From Pegethrix bostrychoides GSE-TBD4-15B (GTDB taxonomy: Bacteria > Cyanobacteriota > Cyanobacteriia > Elainellales > Elainellaceae), in contig JAHHHV010000064.1 in assembly GCA_019359155.1 (NCBI GenBank), positions 62,001 through 126,000 on the forward strand: 64,000 bases of DNA, written 5' to 3'. The notes below the pieces were generated by a model that was not told the DNA's origin, did no database searches, and saw nothing but the letters and a program-made list of their open reading frames with translations. A program made the position numbers and the translations under genes. Shown piece after piece: positions 16,907-25,161 of this stretch; the first letter of the stretch is position 1; each line of letters begins with the position of its first letter.

Positions 16907-19900
16907 CTACCGAGTCCAGGGGGAAAGACAGATTACTCGAAAACCGCTGACATGGTTCTGGCTGTACGGAGTATTCCGAAAGCGGAGAGCAGAGTGGCAG
17001 TAGTCTGGGGCAGGGAACCAGGAACCGCCCCGCAGCAGCCTATATCGATCATCTCCGTCCTTGATCCAAGCGCTCCCGTCAGTTGGTGCTCCTTCATAAG
17101 ACGGATGCCAATGATCTAAGCACCACTCCCAAACATTGCCATGCATATCAAATAGACCAAAGGCATTTACTACGCCAAAACTACCAACCTCAGCAGTTTT
17201 GTTTAGATATTCTCCCTTCTCTCCATCCCCGCAGGTATAGTTACCATTGTAATTGGCAATCTCTGTAGAAAGCGTACCGCCAAAGTGAAACGGCGTTGTT
17301 GTGCCGCCCCGACAGGCATATTCCCACTCGGCTTCACTGGGAAGGCGATAGGTTTTACCCCTATGCTGAGACAATCGGGCACAAAACTCCATCGCGTCAT
17401 ACCAAGACACGGTTTCTACAGGTCGGTTGTCTCCTTTATGGCTGGCTGGATCAAGATTTAGCTCTCGCTCTACTTTGGGTAACGCCGCTACAAACCGCCA
17501 TTGTGCTTGGGTAATCGGATGTTGACTTATGGAGAAAGCTGATACTTTTACTTGATGCTGCGCTTCTACATCCAGACCTTCGGTATCCGGATAAGAACGC
17601 GCATACCAGTCTCTGCTTGCCTCATCAGCAGGAGAACCCATCAGAAATTCTCCAGCTGGAATATTCACCAAGTCCAGCGTCAGGTTCTCGGTTAGTGATT
17701 CTCTCCAAACTGGGATAGATTTGATAATCTGAGGAGGTTCCCCGTTTAGCTTGACTAGCAACATCGGTACAGTTTCACCGCTGGCAGCTCCAATCAAGCT
17801 CAAGGCTCTGGCTGCACCCTGACGGATCGACAAAGGCTGATCATCACTTTCCAGGAGTTGGAGCAGTTCAGGTTGCTTAGCTTTCATCACCCCCAGCGAT
17901 TCTGCTGCACTGCGTCGTAGCGCCAAATCTTCATCGGGGTTCATCAAGAGCGCCAGCAAATTATCAGCACCAATCCCCAGTTTTCCCAACGTTTGAACTG
18001 CTGCTTGTCTCGACTCCATCTCCTGATTGCGATTCTCCATCATCCCAATCAAGTTCCGCCCCGCTTCCCTAGCCGCCATGCCCCGCTTGCCCAATTTTTC
18101 AGCCGCCTCAATCCGAAACTCCAGCTCCGGAGCCGAAAGATCCGAAATCAGCAGGCGAATCCGGCGTTTCTCTTCATCTCGCCGCAATTCTTCAGGATCT
18201 AATCCAGCTCTGCGAGCGAGTTCTTCCGGTACTGCGTCAGGAATTCGCGCTTCCTTCTGATTCACCAGACAGCAATCCCGCACCGCCAGCAAAAATCCCT
18301 GAATCGCGGCAGGCGGATCATTGCTTTGCTGCAAAATTGGATCAATCGACTCCAAAAACCACAGCCAGAAGTCCTCTGAATCTGACGAATTCGTTTGGCT
18401 ACGACTGCGATCAATCAACCAGGTGGCAGCCAAATATTCAGCCAACGGATCCAGCACAATCTTGATCTTGTTGTCTAGGGTTTGCAGCAACAGCAGTCGG
18501 TTCTCTAGATAGTCCAAACTGGCCGCGCTAGCCTTATCTTGAACGGTTAAATCTGCGGCGGGCTGAGTCGCTCGTAGAGCCTGGATTACCCCTTCCCGCA
18601 ACGTCACAGTTGGACGATAGGTCTGCTTCAGGCATTCCCAGGCAATCACCAGCGCATCTTGCCGCACCTGTTGATAATCACGCCGATTCGCAGGTTCAAT
18701 TTGATCGTTGAGCTGCTTCAGATAGCTGAGCATCAAGTCCTGCACAGAAGCCGGAGGCAAGTCTCCAGATCCCTGCTGTTGCCGAATCATCTCTTCCGTA
18801 TAAAGTCGCGCCAGCAATACCGTAATGTTGCCTTGCCGAACCATCCGGCGCAGCCGATCGCAGGCAATCGCATATTCGTCATCTACAAACGGATCATCCT
18901 GTTTGTTTAGCTTCCAGCGTACATAGGCTTGCATAAACCCCAACAGCCGATCCGCTTCAATCCGCTGCGGTCGCAGGATTGTTTTGGGCACTCCGCCCAA
19001 GGACTCTTCCAAGCGAGAAGTAATCACCAAGGCTTTGGCTGGAAACGTCGCCAACTCTGGCGTCACTTGCTTACGAGTTGCCTCACCCGTTTCCGAGAAA
19101 TGATCCACAATCACCAAAATGCGTTGGCGCTGCAAGAGTTTCTCCAGCAGATCAAGCGGCAGATCCTCCGGCTTACTGATCAAAGCATTCAGCTGTCCCC
19201 GAATCGCTTCCACCAGCGTCTTTTTGTCATCCAGTTCCGTCTCAACCAACACAGGCAATAGCCGATGCGAAGCCAGCTGTTTCTGCAAGCCCCACTGAGC
19301 AATCTGGCAAGCCAAACTGGTTTTCCCAGCTCCCCCCTCGCCCACAATCAGCAGCACCGCTGGATTCTTCTGAAAGGTGGCAACCAGATCGTCTCCGCTC
19401 AGCTCATTGATAAATCTCTTCTCCTGTCCCAACGTCACCGGCAGCGAAATATGAATCTGCCGATCCTTCACCGTGTCCAGCGCCAAGAAAGCCCGCTCCA
19501 CCTGTTGCCAATGCTGCTCCACCCAAGCATCCAGCACCCGAGGATGATACTTCAATGGCACCAGCACCTTCAGCGCTCCACTCACAGGCGTTCCCACTGT
19601 CGGAAGCTTGGAGATCGCCTCAATACCCCCATCTGTTAAGTTCAGCAGGCATAGTGGACGAAACCACCACACTGCGCCATAGACAAGCACTACCACAATC
19701 ACCCCAACAACAGTTACTACCAGCCAGGGATTGCTCTGACCCCAAGCCATCGGTTTGTAAACCCACTGATCGGTAATTAGCGCTAGCTGATTGCCCAGCC
19801 CATCGCGAGTTAACCCCAGAGAGATTAAATCTGCTTTTTTATTCGGCCAATCTTTGGCATCTTTCTCTAGTGCAGCCAGCGTCGCATCCAATTGCTGCTG

Positions 19901-20344
19901 ATAGGCTTCGATCGCTTGAATTTCCCCGACATCCCAGCCCCGCAACTGGTCAGCCTGATCTCGAATATCCTGACCAATCTTGCTAAGCGCCTGAACCGCA
20001 CTACTCCGGACTGCTAGATCATTATCTTTGGTTGCCCTGTCCTTGAGGGCTGTTGCTGCTGCTTTTGCATCTTGCCCCATTAGCCCCAATGCCTGAGCCG
20101 CATTACGCCGAATGGCTGTCTTGGGATTAGTCAGAGCAGAAACCAACGGCTGCACTGCTTCCTCACCACAGGTTTGCAGAGCCTTCTGGGCTTCTGGACG
20201 CTTTTGATTATCTTGAAGCTGTTCAACAGACTGCCGCAGAGCCTCAGGCACACAGGTTTGCCCAGAGCCAGCCATCGGTTGCAGCAGTGGTAAAGCCGTC
20301 AAAACTGTGACAGTCGTTAGCACAGACGGAACAGAGAGATGCAT
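16907..20344 (-). CDS. Membrane STAND-like NTPase with HEAT repeats and C-terminal FGE/C-type-lectin domain
   Basis: A 1145-residue multidomain protein. In order: signal-like N-terminus (1-30), HEAT repeats (about 55-125), a transmembrane helix (206-228), a NACHT/STAND-type NTPase with Walker A GEGGAGKTS (335-343), Walker B RILVIVDHF (408-416) and ALVITSR (438-444), an all-helical region, second HEAT repeats (about 735-870), and a SUMF1/FGE-type fold (about 900-1140) with NIPAGEFLMGS, YRLPSEAEWEYACRGG, MHGNVWEW and RLLRGGSW. The C-terminal 45 residues have the layout of diversity-generating-retroelement target proteins. The catalytic cysteine pair of true FGE is not preserved, so a binding role is likely. 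Function (conflict, sensing) is inference. Confidence 0.88.
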   Translation of the reverse strand: MHLSVPSVLTTVTVLTALPLLQPMAGSGQTCVPEALRQSVEQLQDNQKRPEAQKALQTCGEEAVQPLVSALTNPKTAIRRNAAQALGLMGQDAKAAATALKDRATKDNDLAVRSSAVQALSKIGQDIRDQADQLRGWDVGEIQAIEAYQQQLDATLAALEKDAKDWPNKKADLISLGLTRDGLGNQLALITDQWVYKPMAWGQSNPWLVVTVVGVIVVVLVYGAVWWFRPLCLLNLTDGGIEAISKLPTVGTPVSGALKVLVPLKYHPRVLDAWVEQHWQQVERAFLALDTVKDRQIHISLPVTLGQEKRFINELSGDDLVATFQKNPAVLLIVGEGGAGKTSLACQIAQWGLQKQLASHRLLPVLVETELDDKKTLVEAIRGQLNALISKPEDLPLDLLEKLLQRQRILVIVDHFSETGEATRKQVTPELATFPAKALVITSRLEESLGGVPKTILRPQRIEADRLLGFMQAYVRWKLNKQDDPFVDDEYAIACDRLRRMVRQGNITVLLARLYTEEMIRQQQGSGDLPPASVQDLMLSYLKQLNDQIEPANRRDYQQVRQDALVIAWECLKQTYRPTVTLREGVIQALRATQPAADLTVQDKASAASLDYLENRLLLLQTLDNKIKIVLDPLAEYLAATWLIDRSRSQTNSSDSEDFWLWFLESIDPILQQSNDPPAAIQGFLLAVRDCCLVNQKEARIPDAVPEELARRAGLDPEELRRDEEKRRIRLLISDLSAPELEFRIEAAEKLGKRGMAAREAGRNLIGMMENRNQEMESRQAAVQTLGKLGIGADNLLALLMNPDEDLALRRSAAESLGVMKAKQPELLQLLESDDQPLSIRQGAARALSLIGAASGETVPMLLVKLNGEPPQIIKSIPVWRESLTENLTLDLVNIPAGEFLMGSPADEASRDWYARSYPDTEGLDVEAQHQVKVSAFSISQHPITQAQWRFVAALPKVERELNLDPASHKGDNRPVETVSWYDAMEFCARLSQHRGKTYRLPSEAEWEYACRGGTTTPFHFGGTLSTEIANYNGNYTCGDGEKGEYLNKTAEVGSFGVVNAFGLFDMHGNVWEWCLDHWHPSYEGAPTDGSAWIKDGDDRYRLLRGGSWFPAPDYCHSALRFRNTPYSQNHVSGFRVICLSPWTR

Positions 20345-20495
20345 AGGCTTAACTCAGGGGAACAGCAAGCAATCAACCCATTTCAGATCAAAGCATACGT
20401 CAACTACCACGCTTCCATCGCGCCCCTTTTCGCAAAAGCCCAAGAATAACCAGTAACATACAGCTCTTTCAAGTTAGCCTTGAGTGGCATGAGTC

Positions 20496-20532
20496 ATACT
20501 ATATTGAATAGTATTTGGATACTATATTGGAT
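20496..20532. promoter_or_regulatory. Operator-like repeats upstream of the STAND-like gene
   Basis: ATACTATATTG occurs twice (20496-20506 and 20519-20529, 23 bp apart), and the first copy forms the inverted repeat ATACTAT-ATTGA-ATAGTAT (20496-20502, 20508-20514). The site lies about 150 bp upstream of the STAND-like start, in an otherwise AT-rich gap. It may bind a regulator or be part of a degraded repeat. Confidence 0.4.
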
Positions 20533-20637
20533 AAACCAGGAATTTAAAACCGCAGGGGTAAAACCTCATGACCATATAAACTAAAGAGAAGAAAACTTAT
20601 ACAGTCAATGAGTATTTTGAGTTTGAGATAAATTTAG

Positions 20638-20748
20638 ATGTACGCCATGAATATATTGATTGATCAATACGCCATTCATGTCGAGCCATATCCTAAAACT
20701 GACTCTCATCAGTGGATTTTTACTGAAGCCTCTAAGTTTGGCATCTAG
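20638..20748 (+). pseudogene. Uma2-family (DUF820) endonuclease remnant
   Basis: A 36-codon frame from ATG 20638 to TAG 20746-20748. Its central segment, ILIDQYAIHVEPYPKTDS then HQWIFTEASKFG, matches the way I remember the interior of Uma2-family proteins, where LIDQYxIxVEHYxK precedes a W-F/L-TEY strand. Those proteins are about 190 residues, so both ends are missing. The 3' end overlaps that of mutM on the other strand. Not expected to be functional. Confidence 0.5.
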
Positions 20749-21610
20749 GGCAAAAATGAGCCGAACGTCCGGCTAGCTTGGTGCGCTGAATCACAGTCTC
20801 GCAGACCCGACAGGGTTCGCCCCTGCGGTTGTAGACCCAGGCAATGTGGCCATAGTTGCCGTTGATGCCTGAGACATTGCGAAAGTCGCTGAAGGTTGTG
20901 CCCCTGGCATCAATGCTGTCCTGCAAAACCTTGAGCACTGAGCCATGCAGCCGCTCAACTTGAGTGACATCCAGCTGAGAGCTTAAAGTCTGGGGGGCAA
21001 TGCCGCTCAAAAACAGCGCTTCGTCTGCATAGATATTGCCAACTCCGGCCACCAGCGCCTGGTCGAGCAGCGCAGTCTTGATGGCTCGCTGCCGTCCTTG
21101 CAGGCATTGGCACAGGTAGGCAACCGAAAATTCGGGCGAGAACGGCTCTGGCCCCAGCCGCATCAGGCCACTCATCACCTGCTCTGGCGGTATTCCAGAC
21201 GGCACATACCAGAGTTGCCCAAAGGTACGCTGATCGACAAAGCGCAGCTCTTGTCCGTTGGGGAAGCTCAGCCTGACGCGACAGTGCTTCTGAACTGGCT
21301 CCGACTGGGACATCCAAAGCAGTTGCCCCGTCATCCGCAGATGCACGCCTAGCCAGCCGCCGCTCTGCCAGCCTGCTCCAGCTTTTACAGGTTCGTCGGA
21401 CTTCGCAGGCTGGCTCAATTCTGCCAGCAGATATTTGCCGCGTCTATGCCACTGCTGAATCGACAGACCCACCAGAGCCGCCAGAAAACTGCCGGGATGC
21501 GGATGGGCGATGCTGCGATCTAGCAAGATCTCGCCGTCGCGGATCGGCTGAGCCAGCGTAACTTGATTAAGTCCCCGGCGCACAGTCTCAACTTCAGGCA
21601 GTTCGGGCAT
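20732..21610 (-). CDS. mutM: Formamidopyrimidine-DNA glycosylase
   Basis: Excises 8-oxoguanine and formamidopyrimidines and nicks the DNA by beta,delta-elimination. The start is the ATG at 21608-21610, because maturation of MPELPEVETVRRGL exposes the catalytic Pro1 and Glu2; the open frame upstream is not coding. VGVHLRMTGQL, GNIYADEALFLSGI and the H2TH region are present. A C-terminal zinc finger is formed by CRVC and CPRC with the RTKLAGRSAHF segment. It follows the lipoprotein gene at 21627 by 16 bp and is probably cotranscribed with it. Confidence 0.96.
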   Translation of the reverse strand: MPELPEVETVRRGLNQVTLAQPIRDGEILLDRSIAHPHPGSFLAALVGLSIQQWHRRGKYLLAELSQPAKSDEPVKAGAGWQSGGWLGVHLRMTGQLLWMSQSEPVQKHCRVRLSFPNGQELRFVDQRTFGQLWYVPSGIPPEQVMSGLMRLGPEPFSPEFSVAYLCQCLQGRQRAIKTALLDQALVAGVGNIYADEALFLSGIAPQTLSSQLDVTQVERLHGSVLKVLQDSIDARGTTFSDFRNVSGINGNYGHIAWVYNRRGEPCRVCETVIQRTKLAGRSAHFCPRCQT

Positions 21611-21626
21611 TGAGCGGTTTTTGATA

Positions 21627-22487
21627 TCAGGTCGCAGGCACACCAGCAGTCGGTAAGGCAATCGTACCCGACTCTCCCACAGCCCGCACCACCTCGACCC
21701 CAGACTGCTCCAGAATCACGACTGGCTCAGCCCGGTTGAAGTCAATCCGTCTGACCAAGACTTGCCCGCCTGCTAGACGCTGACCTTCCTGAACATAGCG
21801 GCTCGTAGGCTCGTTCGGGGCATTGACAATCGCAAAAGCCTGATTGCCAATCTGCACCACGCCTGTCACCTCAACAGCTTTTGCCAGAACCGGGTCAGGT
21901 CGAGGCACAGGAGCAGTAATTGGGCTGCGAGGCGCGGGGGCTGGAGCTTTGGGTTTGGCCGCCGTGGAGCCGCCGCTAGCACCACCGCCCGCTCTAGAGG
22001 GGTTGGATGCGGTTGAGGTTGATGGGCGATTCGGGGTTCGACCGCCGCCCGTGCCGCCGCCTGCTCTAGCACCGCCGCCTACTGAACCTGGACTGCCACC
22101 GCCTACTGAACCCGGACTGACAGCACCGGGAGCAATACCGCCAGCCGTAGATGTATTAGGCGGTAGCTGAACAGAGGGCGTGGTAGGCAGCAGCGCAAAC
22201 GGATCGTTGCGGGTTCCCTTCACTTGCTGGACGCGCTGATTTGGATCAGTCGAGCTGATCAGATCAGGGGGCAAAATGCCTTTGGGTTCGGCTGTAGCCG
22301 CATCCGGCTGACCAGGAGAGGGCTGACCAGCAACCGGACTGTCCCCCGGAGCTGGAACTGGAATTGCCGTAGCTGAAGGGTCAGTGGTAGTTGTAGTCGT
22401 AGTGCCGCCTCCCGTGAGACCCGAAATAAAGTCACAGCCGGTAACGCTGAGTCCCAAAGCTGCCGCAATTAGTAAAACCTGGCGCAT
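21627..22487 (-). CDS. Lipoprotein with Gly/Thr/Pro-rich linker
   Basis: 286 residues from ATG 22485-22487, chosen because GAGGGG precedes it and the N-terminus MRQVLLIAAALGLSVTGC is a clean lipoprotein signal. A low-complexity region (poly-Thr, then Gly/Ser/Pro) links to a C-terminal domain of about 90 residues (VEVTGVVQIGNQAFAIVN to VVILEQSGVEVVRAVGE) that resembles small beta-rich domains of secretion or pilus proteins. I cannot name the family with confidence. The upstream open frame contains the 12-bp tandem repeat at 22608-22655 and is judged non-coding. Confidence 0.75.
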   Translation of the reverse strand: MRQVLLIAAALGLSVTGCDFISGLTGGGTTTTTTTDPSATAIPVPAPGDSPVAGQPSPGQPDAATAEPKGILPPDLISSTDPNQRVQQVKGTRNDPFALLPTTPSVQLPPNTSTAGGIAPGAVSPGSVGGGSPGSVGGGARAGGGTGGGRTPNRPSTSTASNPSRAGGGASGGSTAAKPKAPAPAPRSPITAPVPRPDPVLAKAVEVTGVVQIGNQAFAIVNAPNEPTSRYVQEGQRLAGGQVLVRRIDFNRAEPVVILEQSGVEVVRAVGESGTIALPTAGVPAT

Positions 22488-22607
22488 ATCCCCTCCCCGA
22501 AAATTCTTCTGCATGAGATCCAGCATAGTTGAGATTTTTCCGACTTGCTCTAACCCGTAGCTTGCCTCCTGTCGAGATGGCGCGAACCCTCTGATTTGAC
22601 CCTGCTC

Positions 22608-22655
22608 AACTTCAAGACCAACTTCAAGACCAACTTCAAGACCGACTTCAAGACC
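22608..22655. repeat. 12-bp tandem repeat, four copies
   Basis: AACTTCAAGACC is repeated at 22608-22619, 22620-22631 and 22632-22643, with a fourth copy (one change) at 22644-22655. It lies 120 bp upstream of the lipoprotein start. Confidence 0.92.
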
Positions 22656-22962
22656 TGATGTTTGATAATGACCGGCCACACAGATAGCCAGTAGATAGCT
22701 AAATGTGGCTAAACAATAGAACAGTAATAAAGAACAGCAATAAATCAGCGTTTTTAACGAACTGCTACTATTTTCCCACTTTCAAAGAAAAATGGAGCTA
22801 TCTAGCTAATTTTTCTAGCTAAATCCATTAAGCAGCGCTTTTATCATGCCCTCAAACCCTTAAAACCTTAAAGAATTGGTGAAGCAAGCTCTAGATGGGC
22901 GAAGTTGGGAAGACTGAGGCGGTAATTACCGTTGCCAAACAAGTTTCAAGCTACTGCACACT

Positions 22963-23322
22963 ATGAACCTCCTCACCCGCTGTCTGCTGACTGGTGTTTC
23001 GCTGACTGGTGTTTCGCTGGCTACACTACCGTTGCCTGCGGCTGCAACTCCGGCATTTGGCGAATCTTCTTACTCCCTCGTGGCCTATGGCGACTATGCC
23101 TATCTTGTCAGTTCTAGCGCGAATTCTCCGATTAACGTGCGCGATGATGCCAGCACCCGTGCCTATGCTCGGCACATTGGCTATGCAGGCGACCGGGTAG
23201 AAGTGCTAGAGCGCAGCATTGGAGAAGATGGCTATATGTGGTACTTCGTGCGATTCACGGTTTCTAATGCTACGGGCTGGGTGCGGGGCGATTTTATCTC
23301 GATCGATAGAGACGATTATTAG
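22963..23322 (+). CDS. Secreted SH3b-domain protein
   Basis: 119 residues with a signal peptide (hydrophobic core to PAAATPA) followed by one bacterial SH3-like domain: PINVRDDASTRAYARHIGYAGDRVEVLE and VRFTVSNATGWVRGDFIS. Such domains bind peptidoglycan or protein ligands in the periplasm. The signal peptide holds an in-frame 15-bp duplication (22986-23015) giving LTGVS twice. Followed by a strong hairpin at 23411-23448. Confidence 0.83.
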   Translation: MNLLTRCLLTGVSLTGVSLATLPLPAAATPAFGESSYSLVAYGDYAYLVSSSANSPINVRDDASTRAYARHIGYAGDRVEVLERSIGEDGYMWYFVRFTVSNATGWVRGDFISIDRDDY

Positions 23323-23410
23323 ACGATTATTAAGATTAGCTCTGTAGCCATAACGCGCTCAGAGTCTAGTCTCTGCGTCTCAAAAATTCTCTGGGTCTCA
23401 AAAATGCCTA

Positions 23411-23448
23411 AAAAGCCAGCAGGGGCTATGCTCTCCCTACTGGCTTTT
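23411..23448. terminator. Bidirectional terminator between the SH3 gene and apcD
   Basis: AAAAGCCAGCAGGG pairs with CCCTACTGGCTTTT around a 10-base loop, with one mismatch. The stem has an A run on the left and a T run on the right, as expected for a terminator serving two converging genes. Confidence 0.85.
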
Positions 23449-23495
23449 AGTTTCTATATGATCTCCTACGCTCAGGGCAGGATCTTAGGACGCTC

Positions 23496-23981
23496 TTAGG
23501 ACATTGACTGGATCACATAGTCAAAGTAGGGCGCTGCGGCTGTCGCATCTTCATCGCTCATCAGCGCCAGGGAGGCCGCCTTGAGACAGCGAATTGACTC
23601 CACCATGCCTGGAACGGGCACGCCAAGCGAGTTGTACATTTCGCGTACGCCAATCAAGCCAATTTTTTCGATCGGCTCTTTGTCGCCAGCCAGCACGCCG
23701 TAAGAAATTAGCCGCAGATACCAGCCGTAGTCGCGTAGGCAGAGGGCGCGCTGCTTTTCACCGTAAGCATTGCCGCCAGGAGCAATAAAGTCCGGGCGCT
23801 TCTTCCAAAGAGACTTACTGGCCTCTTGAACAATTTTCTTTTCGTTGTCGGCCAGAGTTGCCGCAATCCGCGTCCGCTGGCTGCCTGTTTCTAAAAATTC
23901 TTGAATGCTCCTCAGCTCGCCGCTGCTGGGGTAGCGGAGTTCGTCGTCAGCGTTAAGAATAACTTGGGTAACTACGCTCAT
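23496..23981 (-). CDS. apcD: Allophycocyanin alpha-B subunit
   Basis: ApcD is a terminal emitter of the phycobilisome core that passes energy to photosystem I and II. The 161-residue globin-like protein has the chromophore cysteine in [13 protein letters not shown] (about residue 81), [26 protein letters not shown] and APYFDYVIQ. The N-terminus [19 protein letters not shown] is characteristic of ApcD, not ApcA. As usual in cyanobacteria, it stands apart from apcABC. Confidence 0.95.
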   Translation of the reverse strand: MSVVTQVILNADDELRYPSSGELRSIQEFLETGSQRTRIAATLADNEKKIVQEASKSLWKKRPDFIAPGGNAYGEKQRALCLRDYGWYLRLISYGVLAGDKEPIEKIGLIGVREMYNSLGVPVPGMVESIRCLKAASLALMSDEDATAAAPYFDYVIQSMS

Positions 23982-24162
23982 AATTAACAGGATGACTATT
24001 GCAGTGATTCAGCTATCGGTCGTATTTTAGCGAGTTTGGGGACATGAAAGAAAGAGTGTGCTTGGAAATAGCTACAAATCCGTACAATTCTCCTTACCCG
24101 TTTGATTCGCTGGTTTGCGCTGGTTCACGCCGTTTCGCTGAGCTGCTGCCCGCGCAGCAGTT

Positions 24163-24696
24163 CTAGCGCTTGAGATGCAGCAGATCCTTGAGAGCGGCTA
24201 GCAGCTTAATTTTGAGGCTGACGATTTCGGAACGCTCGTTGACTACAAACAGCCAGCCAACGTTGACTACAAACAGCGGAGCCTGCACCTGCCCAATCAC
24301 CTGAATCTGAGTCATCATCTGAGTCGTCTCAGATAGTGGCTGAGCATCTACAGACTGGACAACCGCCTGCATTCCCTTCGCCTCGGCTTTGAGATACTCT
24401 GCAATCGCTGCCTGCCCCACGATGGCAGATTCAAAAGGGGGCAAAAGCTGACCATCCTCAGCAAACAGCTCGGCGCTAGCGAGAAAGTCGCCTGTATTCA
24501 ACGCTGCAAAGTAGGCTAAAATTTGCTGTTTGGCGGCTTTTGACTGATGGCTCTCAGCTAGCTCGCGCTGGGTCAGTTGGCTATAAGCACTCGGTTGATT
24601 ATAAGCACTATGAGCTAGAGGGTCAGCCAACAGATGGGCAGAAGTAGGAAAAGTAGGATGAGCAGAGGTGGATTGAATATCAGCTTTCATAGTCAA
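24163..24696 (-). CDS. CTDH: homologue of the orange carotenoid protein C-terminal domain
   Basis: An NTF2-fold protein close to the C-terminal regulatory domain of OCP: AYFAALNTGDFLASAELF, PPFESAIVGQAAIAEYLKAEAKGM, NVGWLFVVN and IKLLAALKDLL. CTDHs bind a ketocarotenoid, quench singlet oxygen and pass carotenoid to helical carotenoid proteins. Odd features: a 50-residue Ser/His/Ala-rich N-terminal extension, where CTDHs are usually about 130-140 residues, and no cysteine, unlike the CTDHs that regulate dimerisation by a disulphide. A later start is possible. No HCP or OCP gene is present in the window. Confidence 0.82.
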   Translation of the reverse strand: MTMKADIQSTSAHPTFPTSAHLLADPLAHSAYNQPSAYSQLTQRELAESHQSKAAKQQILAYFAALNTGDFLASAELFAEDGQLLPPFESAIVGQAAIAEYLKAEAKGMQAVVQSVDAQPLSETTQMMTQIQVIGQVQAPLFVVNVGWLFVVNERSEIVSLKIKLLAALKDLLHLKR

Positions 24697-24799
24697 TGCT
24701 TCCAGGGCAATCTGGCTCCAGTACTATTTAGCCAACGACTAGCCAACGAGTATCGAATCTAGCTAATCTGGCTAATGTTAATTTTTGTGTGTCTGAGGT

Positions 24800-25012
24800 T
24801 GCAAACTATTCGACTCTATCAGTCGGGTCAGACTTTTACCTACCCCCTCGGACAGAACTAACCTTGAGCCTTGCAGAACACCAGCTAACTCACGGCAGTT
24901 GGTCAGTTCATCAAGACTTTACGACGGGCTGATGGCAAACAACACGGGACAGGGAATGTTGCAAATAGCACACCATTCAATCAGTGCCCGGTTGTTAAAG
25001 ACCGGGCTTTTC
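24800..25012 (+). ncRNA. Candidate small RNA or attenuated leader upstream of miaB
   Basis: No open reading frame occupies 24700-25161, yet it holds a strong terminator (24986-25012) about 150 bp before miaB. A weak promoter pair, TTGTGT and TATTCG with a 16-base gap, lies near 24786-24813. The transcript of about 200 nt would be the size of a cyanobacterial sRNA. The 5' end is a guess, and the sequence did not match any RNA family I can recall. Confidence 0.3.
24986..25012 (+). terminator. Rho-independent terminator before miaB
   Basis: GCCCGGT and ACCGGGC form a perfect 7-bp GC-rich stem with an 8-base loop, followed by TTTTCTATTT. No gene on the plus strand ends nearby, so it ends either an RNA gene or a miaB leader transcript. 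Confidence 0.85.
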
Positions 25013-25161
25013 TATTTGCTGTTCTGGTTTCATTCCGGTTCCACTCTTGACTAGCCGATTGGTCAAACTCAGAGCCGCAAGCAATTTGCTAAGCTACTAA
25101 AGCGACTTGGACGCTGGGCTGCAAGATTCTGCCCTGAATATGACACTGTCTATGGCACCCT

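Noticed and set aside
24800-25012. 6S RNA or SRP RNA identity for the candidate sRNA
   Set aside because: I could not draw the long closing stem of 6S RNA or find SRP Alu/S-domain motifs, so it is left as unidentified.
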